A DNA stretch of 64,000 bases from Nitrosospira briensis C-128. Its GTDB lineage: Bacteria > Pseudomonadota > Gammaproteobacteria > Burkholderiales > Nitrosomonadaceae. The DNA lies in contig NZ_CP012371.1 of assembly GCF_000619905.2 (NCBI RefSeq), positions 1,426,001 through 1,490,000 of the forward strand, given 5' to 3'. The position numbers and the translations under genes were made by a program. A model generated the notes under the pieces. It saw only the letters and a program-made list of their open reading frames with translations, was not told the origin of the DNA and ran no database searches. Positions 28,160 to 37,968 of this stretch are shown in pieces; the stretch's first letter is position 1, and every line of letters starts with the position of its first letter.

Positions 28160-28780
28160 CTATTCGGCATCCGGCCGGTCTTTGGTCAGGCGAATACTAC
28201 GGAACCAGCCGCCCGCCAGTACCGGCACATCCGTTTCCATTTTCAATTCAGGAACGCCTTCCAGTACCTCTTCAAATATAACATCGAGCCGTGTAACAAT
28301 ATGCTGCGACAGCAGATTCAGCGCTCTTCTCAGCCACGCGGTCTCACCCGGCTTGAGGAACTTGTCGAGTATCAGCACGTGGCCGCCCGGCTTCAGCACG
28401 CGCGCCGTCTCTCTCAAACATGAACGCGCATCGGGAACGATCGCCAGAATGAGATGCAACACCACATAGTCGAAGGAAGCGCCGGCAAACGGAAGCGCCA
28501 TGCTGTCGCCACGAACGAGATTCAAATGCAGATTTCCGATCCGGGGTTTCGCGCGCCCCAGCATGGCGGCGGTAAGATCCAGACCGGTATAAGTATGGCC
28601 CGGGGGGAGATAGGGCAAGTCGAGGCCCGTCCCAATACCGCTGATCAGGATGTTGAGGCCATCTTGCCGGGGCTGTTGCGGTAGTTGTGCAAGACTCGCT
28701 GCACGCAGGCCCGTACCTGCCGCCGCTAGAAAAGCGTCGTAAAGCGGGGCGATAATCGTGTAGGAATGGCGCAAGGACAT
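28160..28780 (-). CDS. Class I SAM-dependent methyltransferase (UbiE/phospholipid methyltransferase-like)
   Basis: A 206-residue Rossmann methyltransferase. The N-terminus SYTIIAPLYDAFLAAAG resembles UbiE and phosphatidylethanolamine methyltransferases. Motif I is LISGIGTGLDLPYL (45-58), followed by GLDLTAAML, a GDSMALPFAGASFDYVV segment and LKPGGHVLILD. The substrate could be a quinone or lipid. It lies 12 bp after lgt on the same strand and before a lipid-binding START protein, which mildly favours a lipid substrate. Confidence 0.82.
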   Translation of the reverse strand: MSLRHSYTIIAPLYDAFLAAAGTGLRAASLAQLPQQPRQDGLNILISGIGTGLDLPYLPPGHTYTGLDLTAAMLGRAKPRIGNLHLNLVRGDSMALPFAGASFDYVVLHLILAIVPDARSCLRETARVLKPGGHVLILDKFLKPGETAWLRRALNLLSQHIVTRLDVIFEEVLEGVPELKMETDVPVLAGGWFRSIRLTKDRPDAE

Positions 28781-28792
28781 GAGGGATTTTTC

Positions 28793-29659
28793 CTAGCTTC
28801 GATTCCGCTTCCCGGCCGCAGCGGGCTTGGTAGCCTTGGCCGGCTTATCGGACCGCGCGGGGCTCTGCGGCAGGATAGGCTGGGTGCGATAGGCCCAAAT
28901 AATCATGATTATTCCTGCGACAACCATCGGCAACGATAGCCATTGACCCATGCTGATACCGAGCGTCATTACCCCCATGAAGCCATCCTCCGGTTCGCGG
29001 AAAAATTCGGCGGCCGAACGAAATACGCCGTAACCGATAAGAAACATGCCGGACACGGCTGCGACCGGCCTCGGTTTCGCCGAATAAATCCATACCAGCG
29101 CAAAAAAAGCCAGCCCCTCCAATGCAAACTCGTAGAGTTGCGAAGGATGACGCGGGAGGCTGTCCACGTTAGGGAAGATCATGCCCCAGGCGACATCGGT
29201 TGGGCGTCCCCACAACTCGGCGTTTATGAAATTACCGATCCGGCCGGCGCCCAGGCCCAGCGGCACCAGCGGCGCAATGAAATCCGTTACGGCCAGCCAC
29301 GGCAATTTATATTTTCGGGCCAGCAGCGCCATTGCGGATATCACGCCGAGAAAGCCGCCGTGAAAGGACATTCCGCCCTGCCAAACCGCAAGGATCTCCA
29401 GCGGATGCTGTAGATAATAGCCGAACTGGTAAAATAATACATGACCCAGGCGGCCGCCCAATATCACGCCCAACACACCGTAAAACAGCATGTCGTCGAG
29501 CATGGCGTGTGTGAATACGCCTTGAGGGTTATGCTTGATGCGATGGCGCCCCAGCAGGATGAACGACGCGAATCCGATGAGATACATAAGTCCATACCAT
29601 CGAATGGCGAGCGGCCCGAGATGGATGGCGATGGGGTCGAACTGCGGGTGAACGAGCAT
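28793..29659 (-). CDS. lgt: Prolipoprotein diacylglyceryl transferase
   Basis: A 288-residue integral membrane enzyme that puts diacylglycerol on the lipobox cysteine of prolipoproteins. It starts [23 protein letters not shown], carries the Lgt signature [17 protein letters not shown] and the HGGFLG motif, with about seven membrane segments and a lysine/proline-rich tail. The start at 29659 fits the family; the 29710 frame adds 17 unlikely residues. Confidence 0.95.
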   Translation of the reverse strand: MLVHPQFDPIAIHLGPLAIRWYGLMYLIGFASFILLGRHRIKHNPQGVFTHAMLDDMLFYGVLGVILGGRLGHVLFYQFGYYLQHPLEILAVWQGGMSFHGGFLGVISAMALLARKYKLPWLAVTDFIAPLVPLGLGAGRIGNFINAELWGRPTDVAWGMIFPNVDSLPRHPSQLYEFALEGLAFFALVWIYSAKPRPVAAVSGMFLIGYGVFRSAAEFFREPEDGFMGVMTLGISMGQWLSLPMVVAGIIMIIWAYRTQPILPQSPARSDKPAKATKPAAAGKRNRS

Positions 29660-30154
29660 GGGCTTCCGCTTTTTTGAGGTAAAATAACTGTTGATTCGGC
29701 GAGCGGACAATATAGCCGCTTCAGCAGCGATAGCGGCGAAGGCCGGTATCCAAAGCGTACCATATAAAATTTATTTGCCGGCTGTATGGATTCGGCTAGC
29801 CAGGATCACGAAACGCGTGGTTTCTCTCCGGGCAATAATTATACATACGGCCAATCGCTATTAACCGCAGAGGACACATAAAAAGAACGCGCTTCTTTTT
29901 ATCCCGGATGTTTCATAAATTCGCGTGATGATTGCGCAGGATTTTGTTTTGCAGGGAGATTTTGTGAAAGAGTGGCGTAGTTATTCATACGCCCGACTGA
30001 ACGAAATTTTCATACGAAACAAAAGACCAGCAAGGGCGCGCATCAATTTATGAAACATCCGGGTTATATCACCGATCAAGGTTAAATCACTTCCTTATGC
30101 TCCCCCGCAACTCAGGGGCTTCTCAAAGTTTATCAATATTCTCAAGGAGTATTC
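29660..30154. other. Divergent lgt-ilvD intergenic region with an inserted MITE
   Basis: A 495-bp gap between divergent genes. It contains the family A element at 29903-30063 and otherwise no gene. A good ribosome site, CAAGGAG, precedes ilvD. Either promoter may be altered by the insertion. Confidence 0.5.
29903..30063. mobile_element. MITE-like element, family A copy 2 (161 bp)
   Basis: The same 161-bp unit as at 6849-7009 with 4 differences. Terminal inverted repeats CCCGGATGTTTCATAAATT are perfect over 19 bp. The 4-bp target duplication is TTAT (29899-29902 and 30064-30067). It has no coding capacity. Its right end lies 92 bp upstream of the ilvD start. Confidence 0.9.
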
Positions 30155-31828
30155 ATGTCAGACAATCAACGCAGCCGCGCGATAACCCAGGGGGCACAGC
30201 GTTCCCCCAACCGCGCCATGCTGCGGGCGGTCGGCTTCGGCGATAAAGATTTCGACAAACCTATCGTCGGCGTGGCTAACGGTTTTTCCACCATTACCCC
30301 CTGCAACAAGGGACTGAACGAGTTAGCCCTTAATGCCGAGCGTGCATTGAAAGAAGCGGGGGCAATGCCGCAAATGTTCGGCACGATCACCGTATCCGAT
30401 GGCATCTCCATGGGCACGGAAGGAATGAAGTACTCGCTGGTGTCGCGCGAAGTGATTGCGGACTCGATCGAGACAGCGGTGCAGGCGGAAAGCATGGACG
30501 GAGTCATTGCAATCGGGGGTTGCGACAAGAACATGCCGGGCGCAATGATTGCAATGGCGCGCATGAACGTTCCCGCCATTTTTGTGTATGGCGGGACCAT
30601 CAAGCCCGGCCATTACAACGGCAGGGATCTCACCATTGTGAGCGCTTTCGAAGCTGTCGGACAGTATACGGCGCACAAGATAGACGAGAAGGAATTGTTC
30701 GAAGTAGAGCGCCGCGCCTGCCCCGGCGCCGGTTCTTGTGGCGGCATGTTTACCGCCAATACCATGTCGTCGGCCTTCGAAGCGATGGGAATGAGCCTGC
30801 CTTACTCTTCCACCATGGCGGCAGAGGATGACGAAAAGTACGTGAGTGCCGCCCGCTCTGCGGAAGTCCTGGTGGATGCCATCAGGAAGCAGATCCGCCC
30901 GCGCGATATCATCACGAGAAAATCGATCGAAAATGCCATCGCCGTGATCATGGCGGTGGGTGGCTCGACCAATGCCGTCCTGCATTTTCTGGCCATTGCC
31001 CACGCGGCGGAAGTGACGCTGACCATCGACGATTTTGAACGCATGCGTGGCAAAGTGCCGGTGCTGTGCGATTTGAAGCCCTCGGGGCGGTATGTCGCCA
31101 CCGATCTGCATAAAGCGGGAGGCGTTCCCCAAGTAATGAAAATGTTGCTTGAACACGGCCTGTTGCATGGCGATTGCGTAACCATAAGTGGCCAGACCGT
31201 GGAGGAAGTATTAAAGGATATCCCGTCGACGCCGCGCAAGGATCAGAATGTCATCCGGCAATGGGAAAATCCCATGTATGCGCAGGGTCACCTCGCCATA
31301 CTCAAAGGTAATCTTGCCACCGAGGGCTGCGTAGCCAAAATCACCGGGGTGAAAACACCAAAGATTACCGGCCCGGCACGGGTATTCGAATCCGAAGAAA
31401 CCTGTATGGCGGCCATTCTTGCACGGCAGATCCAGCCCGGCGACGTCGTCGTGATACGCTACGAAGGCCCCAAGGGAGGCCCTGGAATGCGCGAAATGCT
31501 TTCCCCCACCTCCGCCCTTATTGGAGAAGGTCTGGGAGATTCGGTCGGGCTCATCACCGATGGCCGCTTCTCCGGCGGCACTTACGGGATGGTGGTCGGC
31601 CACGTGGCACCTGAAGCTTTCGTGGGCGGCACTATCGCGCTGGTGCATGAAGGTGATTCCATTACCATCGACGCCGAACAGCGGCTGCTGCAACTCAACG
31701 TCTCCGGAGAAGAACTGTCACGGCGCCGCGCTGAATGGAAGCCGCCGCATCCGCGTTATACGCGCGGCGTCCTTGCTAAATATGCGAAACTGGTTTCGAG
31801 CGCCAGCCGGGGAGCAATAACAGATTAA
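30155..31828 (+). CDS. ilvD: Dihydroxyacid dehydratase
   Basis: A 557-residue IlvD/Edd enzyme of branched-chain amino acid synthesis, dehydrating dihydroxy-isovalerate and dihydroxy-methylvalerate. Cysteines C50 (TITPCNKG), C123 (GGCDKNMPG) and C195 ([16 protein letters not shown]) match the [2Fe-2S] ligands of the plant/bacterial 2Fe-2S type. The C-terminal [19 protein letters not shown] signature is intact. The ATG at 30155 follows CAAGGAG. Confidence 0.97.
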   Translation: MSDNQRSRAITQGAQRSPNRAMLRAVGFGDKDFDKPIVGVANGFSTITPCNKGLNELALNAERALKEAGAMPQMFGTITVSDGISMGTEGMKYSLVSREVIADSIETAVQAESMDGVIAIGGCDKNMPGAMIAMARMNVPAIFVYGGTIKPGHYNGRDLTIVSAFEAVGQYTAHKIDEKELFEVERRACPGAGSCGGMFTANTMSSAFEAMGMSLPYSSTMAAEDDEKYVSAARSAEVLVDAIRKQIRPRDIITRKSIENAIAVIMAVGGSTNAVLHFLAIAHAAEVTLTIDDFERMRGKVPVLCDLKPSGRYVATDLHKAGGVPQVMKMLLEHGLLHGDCVTISGQTVEEVLKDIPSTPRKDQNVIRQWENPMYAQGHLAILKGNLATEGCVAKITGVKTPKITGPARVFESEETCMAAILARQIQPGDVVVIRYEGPKGGPGMREMLSPTSALIGEGLGDSVGLITDGRFSGGTYGMVVGHVAPEAFVGGTIALVHEGDSITIDAEQRLLQLNVSGEELSRRRAEWKPPHPRYTRGVLAKYAKLVSSASRGAITD

Positions 31829-31855
31829 TCGCAAGCTTCTCCGCGTGGTCCAATC

Positions 31856-33907
31856 ATGCTCAACCATCTCTCCGGTGAAACCAGTCCTTATCTGCTTCAA
31901 CATGTGAACAACCCGGTGGACTGGTATCCCTGGGGAGAGGAAGCGCTGGCACTCGCTCGTGCGCAGAATAGGCCGATACTGCTCTCGATCGGCTACTCGG
32001 CCTGTCACTGGTGCCACGTCATGGCGCATGAATGTTTCGAAGACGCGCAAGTTGCCGCGGTGATGAACCAGCATTTCGTGAATATCAAGGTAGACCGCGA
32101 AGAACGTCCCGATATCGACCAGATTTATCAGACGGCCCTTTATATGTTGACCCGGCGTAACGGCGGATGGCCACTGACGCTATTTCTGACGCCGGATCAA
32201 AAGCCATTCTTCGGCGGCACGTATTTTCCTAAAGCACCTCGGCACGGCCTGCCGGGTTTTCTCGATTTATTGCCGCGCGTGGCAGAGACATATCATGTCC
32301 GAGGTGAGGAGATCGAGCGTCAAGGCGAATCGCTGCTGAAGTCGCTTGCCAACACGCTTCCGTCAAAAAACCTGGATGCACCGGCATTTTCGGGGCAATC
32401 GCTCGACCAGGCGCTGGCGGAGCTGGAAAACCGCTTCGATTCAGTCAATGGCGGCTTTGGGGATCCCCCAAAATTCCTCCACCCCACGGAACTGGAGTTT
32501 TGTTTGCGCCGCTACTTTGCCGCAGGGAATGCCCAAACCCTGCACATGGCATCCTATACCCTGCAAAAGATGGCGGAGGGCGGCATCCATGATCAATTGG
32601 GCGGCGGCTTCTGCCGCTACAGCACCGATAAGTACTGGCATATTCCGCATTTCGAGAAGATGCTTTATGACAACGGACCATTACTGCGGCTCTACGCCGA
32701 TGCGTGGCTCGCCACCCGTAATCCCCTGTTTGAACAAGTGGTGGAGGAAACGGCCGCATGGGTAATGCGGGAGATGCAGGGTGGAGGAACCATCGGCGGT
32801 GGTTATTACTCGACCTTGGATGCCGATTCCGAAAACGAGGAAGGCAAGTTCTACGTGTGGGACCGCGATGAGGTGGCGCAAACCGTGTCACCGGAAGAAT
32901 ATGCCGTGGTTGCGCCCTATTACGGCCTTTTGGATAACCCTAATTTCGAGCACAAGCACTGGAATCTGGAAATCGCACAGCCGCTTGCGGTCTTGGCCGT
33001 GAATGCCGGCATCAGCCGGGAGGAAGCGCAACAAAGGCTCGCATCGGCGCGGAGCAAACTTTTCCGCAAACGGGAATTGCGCGTGCATCCTGGCCGTGAC
33101 GAAAAAATTCTCACCAGCTGGAACGGGCTGATGATTAAGGGAATGGCGCGCTGCGGCCGTGTATTCGAGCGGGACGATTGGGTGCAATCAGCCGCCTGTG
33201 CGGTTGATTTCATTCGCTCCACGCTATGGAAAGACAGCCGCCTGCTTGCCACCTACAAGGATGGCAAGGCACATCTCAACGCATATCTCGACGATTATGC
33301 GTTTCTTTTGGATGGGCTGCTGGAACTGATGCAGGCTGAGTTTCGTCAAGCTGACCTGGAATTTGCCGTTGCGCTGGCAGAGGTGTTGCTGGAGCAATTC
33401 GAGGACAAGCAGGCGGGTGGTTTTTTCTTTACCAGCCATGATCACGAAAAACTGATATATCGTCCCAAACCTGCTCACGACAACGCTACGCCTTCAGGCA
33501 ACGGCGTGGCAGCGCATGCTCTGCAGCGGTTAGGGCATCTGCTCGGAGAATTCCGCTATTTGCAGGCAGCAGAGCGCACGCTGGGCTTGTTCTATCCTGC
33601 CATTTCCCGCTACGCGAGTTCCTGTTGCAGCCTGCTGACGGCATTGGAGCTATCGCTGACGCCACCGCAAATCGTCATCCTGCGCGGTCAGCGGCACGCG
33701 CTGGCAGAATGGAAAAATACGTTGCAGTGCATTTCCCCCTGCACCCTTGTATTTGCATTGCCTTTGGAACTAGTCGGGCTACCGCCGAGTCTGAATAAAC
33801 CGGTAGCAACAAGTAGTGCTGTCAACGCCTGGGTCTGCCACGGCGTTAAGTGTTTACCGGAGATCTCTGACTTGCAGCAATTGCTGAGCATCTGCGAAAT
33901 GAGGTAA
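31856..33907 (+). CDS. Thioredoxin-domain protein of the YyaL/DUF255 (SSP411) family
   Basis: A 683-residue protein. The N-terminal 170 residues are the DUF255 thioredoxin-like domain with the signature [14 protein letters not shown] (C50 and C53), followed by [20 protein letters not shown], and then a long alpha/alpha-barrel region resembling glycan epimerases/glycosidases. This is the YyaL/spermatogenesis-associated-protein-20 architecture. It lies 27 bp after ilvD on the same strand. The biological role is not well established. Confidence 0.9.
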   Translation: MLNHLSGETSPYLLQHVNNPVDWYPWGEEALALARAQNRPILLSIGYSACHWCHVMAHECFEDAQVAAVMNQHFVNIKVDREERPDIDQIYQTALYMLTRRNGGWPLTLFLTPDQKPFFGGTYFPKAPRHGLPGFLDLLPRVAETYHVRGEEIERQGESLLKSLANTLPSKNLDAPAFSGQSLDQALAELENRFDSVNGGFGDPPKFLHPTELEFCLRRYFAAGNAQTLHMASYTLQKMAEGGIHDQLGGGFCRYSTDKYWHIPHFEKMLYDNGPLLRLYADAWLATRNPLFEQVVEETAAWVMREMQGGGTIGGGYYSTLDADSENEEGKFYVWDRDEVAQTVSPEEYAVVAPYYGLLDNPNFEHKHWNLEIAQPLAVLAVNAGISREEAQQRLASARSKLFRKRELRVHPGRDEKILTSWNGLMIKGMARCGRVFERDDWVQSAACAVDFIRSTLWKDSRLLATYKDGKAHLNAYLDDYAFLLDGLLELMQAEFRQADLEFAVALAEVLLEQFEDKQAGGFFFTSHDHEKLIYRPKPAHDNATPSGNGVAAHALQRLGHLLGEFRYLQAAERTLGLFYPAISRYASSCCSLLTALELSLTPPQIVILRGQRHALAEWKNTLQCISPCTLVFALPLELVGLPPSLNKPVATSSAVNAWVCHGVKCLPEISDLQQLLSICEMR

Positions 33908-33955
33908 GATAGGTCCGCCTTTCTAAAATTAATCAACGGATAAAGGAGCGAGAGT

Positions 33956-34267
33956 ATGAAAGCTGTCTGGATAGGAATGGTTGCGGCATCAGCCCTGTTA
34001 ATGGTAGGTACCGCGCAAGCAAACGCGGACCTGGCAAAAAGTAGTGGCTGCCTGAATTGCCACACGGTGGACAAAAAACTGGTCGGACCTGCGTTAAAGG
34101 ATATCGCCGCCAAGTATAAAGCTGACCCGGCTGCCGCAGACAAGCTGGCAGTGAAAATACAGAAGGGAAGCCAGGGAGTCTGGGGTCCGATTCCGATGCC
34201 ACCGAATGCAAAGGTCAATGATGCCGATGCCAAAACTCTGGCACAGTTTATTCTGTCGCTCAAATAA
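33956..34267 (+). CDS. Class I monohaem cytochrome c (c-551/c-552 type)
   Basis: A 103-residue precursor with a cleavable signal peptide (about 1-22). The haem motif is CLNCH (C32, C35, H36) and the methionine ligand is M81 in PIPMPP, giving a mature protein of about 80 residues, the size of c-551/c-552 electron carriers. In ammonia oxidisers such cytochromes carry electrons from the ammonia-oxidation branch to the terminal oxidase; here that role is inferred. It is preceded by AAAGGAG and followed by a strong terminator. Confidence 0.93.
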   Translation: MKAVWIGMVAASALLMVGTAQANADLAKSSGCLNCHTVDKKLVGPALKDIAAKYKADPAAADKLAVKIQKGSQGVWGPIPMPPNAKVNDADAKTLAQFILSLK

Positions 34268-34281
34268 ACCCGGGTTGAGTT

Positions 34282-34319
34282 AAAAAAAGCCGGCGCTTGA
34301 TGTGCCGGCTTTTTTGTTT
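34282..34319 (+). terminator. Intrinsic terminator after cytochrome c
   Basis: A-run, then GCCGGC, a 9-base loop and GCCGGC followed by a T-rich tail (TTTTTT G TTT). The flanking A and T runs extend the stem to 12 bp and would also work in reverse. It starts 15 bp after the cytochrome stop codon. Confidence 0.9.
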
Positions 34320-34416
34320 GCCATTGCGCAAAGCTGTGGCGTGGAGTAAAGATGCTTTCCTGCAATTTATTCCGAATTATAAAAAACGCTTTTGTGTGCT
34401 TGTTCATGGGTAACAC

Positions 34417-35172
34417 ATGAACTGGTTCGCGTCCAACCTGCTGAGCGCATTCCTGATGCCGCCGTTCAGCGTTATTCTTTTAGGCGCTGCAGGGATTTTG
34501 CTTCTGAAACGTAGGCCGGAGTTAGGTAAGCTTATGGTATTTTCAGCGCTGATCTTGCTTTATTTACTGTCCATTCCGTTCGTCGCCGAGGCCCTTCTGC
34601 AAAGACTGGAGACGCCGCCCGGACGCAATCCGTTTGATAACGATGTGCAGGCAATCGTGGTACTGGGTGGCGGCACATACTACCATGCGCCGGAATATGG
34701 CAGCGATACTGTCGGCCGCTATAGCCTGCAGCGCATACGCTACGCGGCGGAACTGCACCGCCGCACAGGCAAACCCATCCTGGCGACGGGCGGCACTCCG
34801 CTGGGAAGCAAATCATCCGAAGCGGCGCAAATGAAAGCGGTACTGGAAAATGAGTTTCAGGTTCCGGTCAAGTGGACAGAAGGCGCTTCGCGAAACACCC
34901 GTGAAAATGCCTACAAGAGCTTCGCGATACTCAACAGGGACGAGATCAGGCGGATCGCACTCGTTACTCATGCCTGGCACATGCCGAGAGCGGCCAGGGA
35001 ATTCGAACAGGCCGGCTTCAAGATTGTCCCTGCTGCGACTGCATACACTACCCGCTATAAAACGGATATATTCGCGTTCATTCCCACGGCGGTCGCGCTG
35101 CAAAAAAGCAGCCTGTTCTTCCATGAAGTCATCGGCATAGCATGGTATCGGCTGACGTCGGCTTCCGGGTAA
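34417..35172 (+). CDS. YdcF/ElyC-like membrane protein (DUF218)
   Basis: A 251-residue protein with two N-terminal membrane segments (about 9-28 and 38-58) and a periplasmic DUF218 domain: AIVVLGGGTYYHAPEYG, ATGGTP, EGASRNTRENAYKS and LVTHAWHMPRAAREFEQAG. Members include E. coli ElyC, which affects envelope polysaccharide synthesis at low temperature. A role in the envelope is a fair inference. Confidence 0.87.
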   Translation: MNWFASNLLSAFLMPPFSVILLGAAGILLLKRRPELGKLMVFSALILLYLLSIPFVAEALLQRLETPPGRNPFDNDVQAIVVLGGGTYYHAPEYGSDTVGRYSLQRIRYAAELHRRTGKPILATGGTPLGSKSSEAAQMKAVLENEFQVPVKWTEGASRNTRENAYKSFAILNRDEIRRIALVTHAWHMPRAAREFEQAGFKIVPAATAYTTRYKTDIFAFIPTAVALQKSSLFFHEVIGIAWYRLTSASG

Positions 35173-35334
35173 ACGTCGTTCTTCGAACGAAGCTGCGATT
35201 TACTCGTGCATGTTCGCAGCGCGCCGCAGTGCAATAAGCCAAGCGATTGCGTCGCTGATCAGCAACTTATGTTATTCGCTGTTGCCTGGAACCAGGATTA
35301 AAATAACACCCGGATACTTTTTGGAAAAACCAGC

Positions 35335-35751
35335 ATGAAAACACGTATTAAATGGAACGATGGCATGAGCTTTCTGGCTGAATCCGGCAGCGGCCATGTC
35401 GTGCTGATGGATGGGCCACCGGAAGCCGGCGGCAAAAATCTCGGGCCGCGTCCGATGGAAATGTTGCTGATGGGGACCGGCGGTTGCGCAGCTTTCGACG
35501 TAGTGCTGATTCTGAAAAAGAGCCGCCAGGATATCAGCGATTGCGTGGTGGAAATCGAGGCGGAACGGGCTCCGCAAGAACCCAAGGTATTCACCCATAT
35601 TCATTTCCATTTTATCCTGACCGGAAAGAAGCTGAATCCCCAGCAAGTAGAGCGGGCGATCACTCTTTCCGCAGAAAAATACTGCTCAGCTTCGATAATG
35701 CTGGGAAAAACGGCGAAACTGACACACGACTTTGAAATCGTGGAGAGCTGA
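35335..35751 (+). CDS. OsmC-family peroxiredoxin-like protein
   Basis: A 138-residue OsmC/YhfA-like protein. The two reactive cysteines are C51 (GTGGCAAFDV) and C117 (EKYCSAS), in the spacing seen in OsmC/Ohr thiol peroxidases. It lacks features that would separate OsmC from YhfA-type members. No redox partner gene is adjacent. Confidence 0.87.
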   Translation: MKTRIKWNDGMSFLAESGSGHVVLMDGPPEAGGKNLGPRPMEMLLMGTGGCAAFDVVLILKKSRQDISDCVVEIEAERAPQEPKVFTHIHFHFILTGKKLNPQQVERAITLSAEKYCSASIMLGKTAKLTHDFEIVES

Positions 35752-35810
35752 AGAGTCTTCGTTAAACCTGAATGCCGCAGATTGGAAGAGCAGTCGGAAG
35801 GCGTAGAGTG

Positions 35811-35921
35811 GGCCTCACCAAAAAGGTGAGCTCCATGAGCACAAAAACTCTTCCGGGTGATGGCGTTGAATTGATAAATGCGCTGAAAAATGAGCGGTCA
35901 ACTGCGGGATGCAGGTTCAAG
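35811..35921. repeat. Degenerate relic of repeat family C
   Basis: This stretch shares two ordered landmarks with the right end of the element at 39488-39890: the 6-bp hairpin CTCACC/GGTGAG with a 5-base loop (about 35811-35830), and, roughly 60 bp on, AATGAGCGGTCAACT continuing to AGGTT-AA (about 35890-35921). It lies between convergent osmC-like and coq7 genes and has lost the left end. Confidence 0.6.
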
Positions 35922-35929
35922 CCTTTGGT

Positions 35930-36556
35930 TCAAACCCAATATGCCGTTTTCGTCATTACTTTAGAACCCAGCTTCATCATCAGCTTCACGGGCATGGGCA
36001 AATCCACGCCACCCTGCGACATGGCGGCGGTAGCGTGACCCGCTTCGTCGATTTGCATTTGTGCGACGATGGCGCGGCTTTTCCCGTCGTTATGCGGCAA
36101 GCGTTTTAAATGTCCCGCCAGGTGGGATGTCACCTGGCGTTCGGTTTCCGCAAGAAAACCGAGGTTCCACTTATCGCCGAGTGTGCCCGCCAACGCGCCC
36201 ATGGCGAGTGATCCACCATACCATAACGGATTCAACAGGCTCTTCCGCCCGCTCAATTCCGCAATACGTCGCTCGGTCCAGGCAAGATGTTCGGTTTCCT
36301 CGCGCGCCGCCTGCGCCAGGGTATGTTGCACCTCTACGTTACGCGCAGTCAGCGCTTGTCCCTGATATAGCGCTTGCGCGCAAATTTCGCCGGTATGATT
36401 GATGCGCATCAGTGCGTTGGATTCACTTTTCTCCGAATCGCTCAATTCGACTTCGGGCAGCCCAGCTCCCGGAACAGGCCGCAGTGTTTGTGCCGGCGTC
36501 AACAGCGTGCGCAGTGCGTGATCGAAACCGATAATGAATTTATCCAGATTCGGCAT
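35930..36556 (-). CDS. coq7: Coq7: 2-polyprenyl-3-methyl-6-methoxy-1,4-benzoquinone monooxygenase
   Basis: A 208-residue di-iron carboxylate protein that hydroxylates the ubiquinone ring. It shows the ExxH pairs of the di-iron site (MRINHTGEICAQALYQGQ early, EETEHLAWTE in the middle, DEAGHATAA near the C-terminus). The ATG at 36556 gives the normal N-terminus MPNLDKFI; the TTG at 36571 is less likely. Confidence 0.94.
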   Translation of the reverse strand: MPNLDKFIIGFDHALRTLLTPAQTLRPVPGAGLPEVELSDSEKSESNALMRINHTGEICAQALYQGQALTARNVEVQHTLAQAAREETEHLAWTERRIAELSGRKSLLNPLWYGGSLAMGALAGTLGDKWNLGFLAETERQVTSHLAGHLKRLPHNDGKSRAIVAQMQIDEAGHATAAMSQGGVDLPMPVKLMMKLGSKVMTKTAYWV

Positions 36557-36582
36557 GGCAGTCCTAAGCAAACGATACTAAA

Positions 36583-37968
36583 TTAAATTCGAGAGGTTAC
36601 ATTCATCTGCCGCGCTATGAGCGTAATCGGATGCAACACTTCAATTACTGATCCGGCTTCGCGCAGCGCGCTTGCAACATGCATGGCACAACCCACATTT
36701 GATGTGGCGAGATAACGAGCCCCACTTGCGTTTACTGCGGCGATTTTATCATGCAGCAGCACTTTTGCCACCTCCGGCTGGTCGAGAAAATAGGTCCCAG
36801 CGGCACCGCAGCATTGATCGTTTCCAGCCAGCGGAGCGATCTGCGCGCCGGGAATGCGCGCGAGCAGCGCATAGGAAGAGGCGGAACCGCGCAACACATT
36901 GCGTAAACTACAGGGTTCGTGCACTGAGATTTTATGCGCCAATGGCGCTAACGTTATGCCATCCCATCCCTCAGCTATTGCCAGAAACGCACTGATGTCC
37001 ATGACTTTGGCCGAAAACTGCTTGCTCGGCAGCATGTCCCCGGCGCACCCGTTCCCGGCTTCCCATTCTGCCGCAGGCTCTTTTGAGCCAGGCGATGGGG
37101 ACAAAATGGGATACTCCGCCAACTGCACGCCGCAACCCGACGCCGTGCTGATAATCGCCTCCAGATTCAGCCCATCGAAAGCACTGATGTTTCGATGCGC
37201 AAGTTGCGCCGCCGTTTGCCTGTCACCGCTATGCTGGTGCAAAGCACCACAGCAGGTCTGCGTGGGCGGCACATGCACCGTGTAACCCAAACGATTGAGG
37301 ACGACTATTGTCGCGTTGAGCGTTGCAATATCCGTCAGTCGTGCCACGCAACCGAGGAACAGGCCGACTTCTCCGCGTGGCTGTCCGGTAGCGGGATAAA
37401 CTGCTTGCCATGATCCCGAGAAATTTGATCCACCGGGCAAAGGCTTGTCGATGCGTGGCAACTGCGCTTCCAGCAAAATCAGCTTCGTTTTTCCCAATAA
37501 ACCGGACTTACGCAACAGCTTCTGCATACCGCTTCGCTGATAAAAACGTAAGAGGGGGCGCAACATATCGATACGCGTGGGTTTGCCGATTACTTCATGC
37601 TCTACCCTCCGGCGAAACCAGGATTTTGGGGTCTGTGTACTTCCTCCCAGCGGTTTGGATGGGGATGCCATCATCGCACGGGTCCCGTCTATCAGCTGTC
37701 CAAAACGCACATGGTTGGGGCATACGGACTCGCAGGCGCGGCAGGTGAGGCACCGGTCAATGTGCAGCGCAAAGCGCTCGTTCATTGGAATACGCCCACC
37801 GGCAACCCCACTCATCAGAGCGATGCGCCCTCGAGGCGAATCGGCTTCCGATTGTGTTACGCGATAGGTGGGGCAATGCGGCAGGCATAGACCGCATGCA
37901 ACACAACGGTTGGCTTCGGCGATCAGCGAATCCAGAGAAAAATCGGACGGAAGATCAGTGGGTTTCAT
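36583..37968 (-). CDS. glcF: Glycolate oxidase iron-sulfur subunit
   Basis: A 461-residue iron-sulfur protein. Two 4Fe-4S clusters are predicted from CVACGLCLPHC (C22, C25, C28, C32) and CLTCRACESVC (C73, C76, C79, C83). Two CCG domains follow (CCGALHQHSGD and CCGAAGTYFLD), the arrangement of GlcF. In E. coli, GlcF works with the flavin subunits GlcD and GlcE to oxidise glycolate to glyoxylate; those genes are not in the window. Glycolate arises from Rubisco oxygenation in autotrophs, which suits this type of organism. Confidence 0.9.
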   Translation of the reverse strand: MKPTDLPSDFSLDSLIAEANRCVACGLCLPHCPTYRVTQSEADSPRGRIALMSGVAGGRIPMNERFALHIDRCLTCRACESVCPNHVRFGQLIDGTRAMMASPSKPLGGSTQTPKSWFRRRVEHEVIGKPTRIDMLRPLLRFYQRSGMQKLLRKSGLLGKTKLILLEAQLPRIDKPLPGGSNFSGSWQAVYPATGQPRGEVGLFLGCVARLTDIATLNATIVVLNRLGYTVHVPPTQTCCGALHQHSGDRQTAAQLAHRNISAFDGLNLEAIISTASGCGVQLAEYPILSPSPGSKEPAAEWEAGNGCAGDMLPSKQFSAKVMDISAFLAIAEGWDGITLAPLAHKISVHEPCSLRNVLRGSASSYALLARIPGAQIAPLAGNDQCCGAAGTYFLDQPEVAKVLLHDKIAAVNASGARYLATSNVGCAMHVASALREAGSVIEVLHPITLIARQMNVTSRI

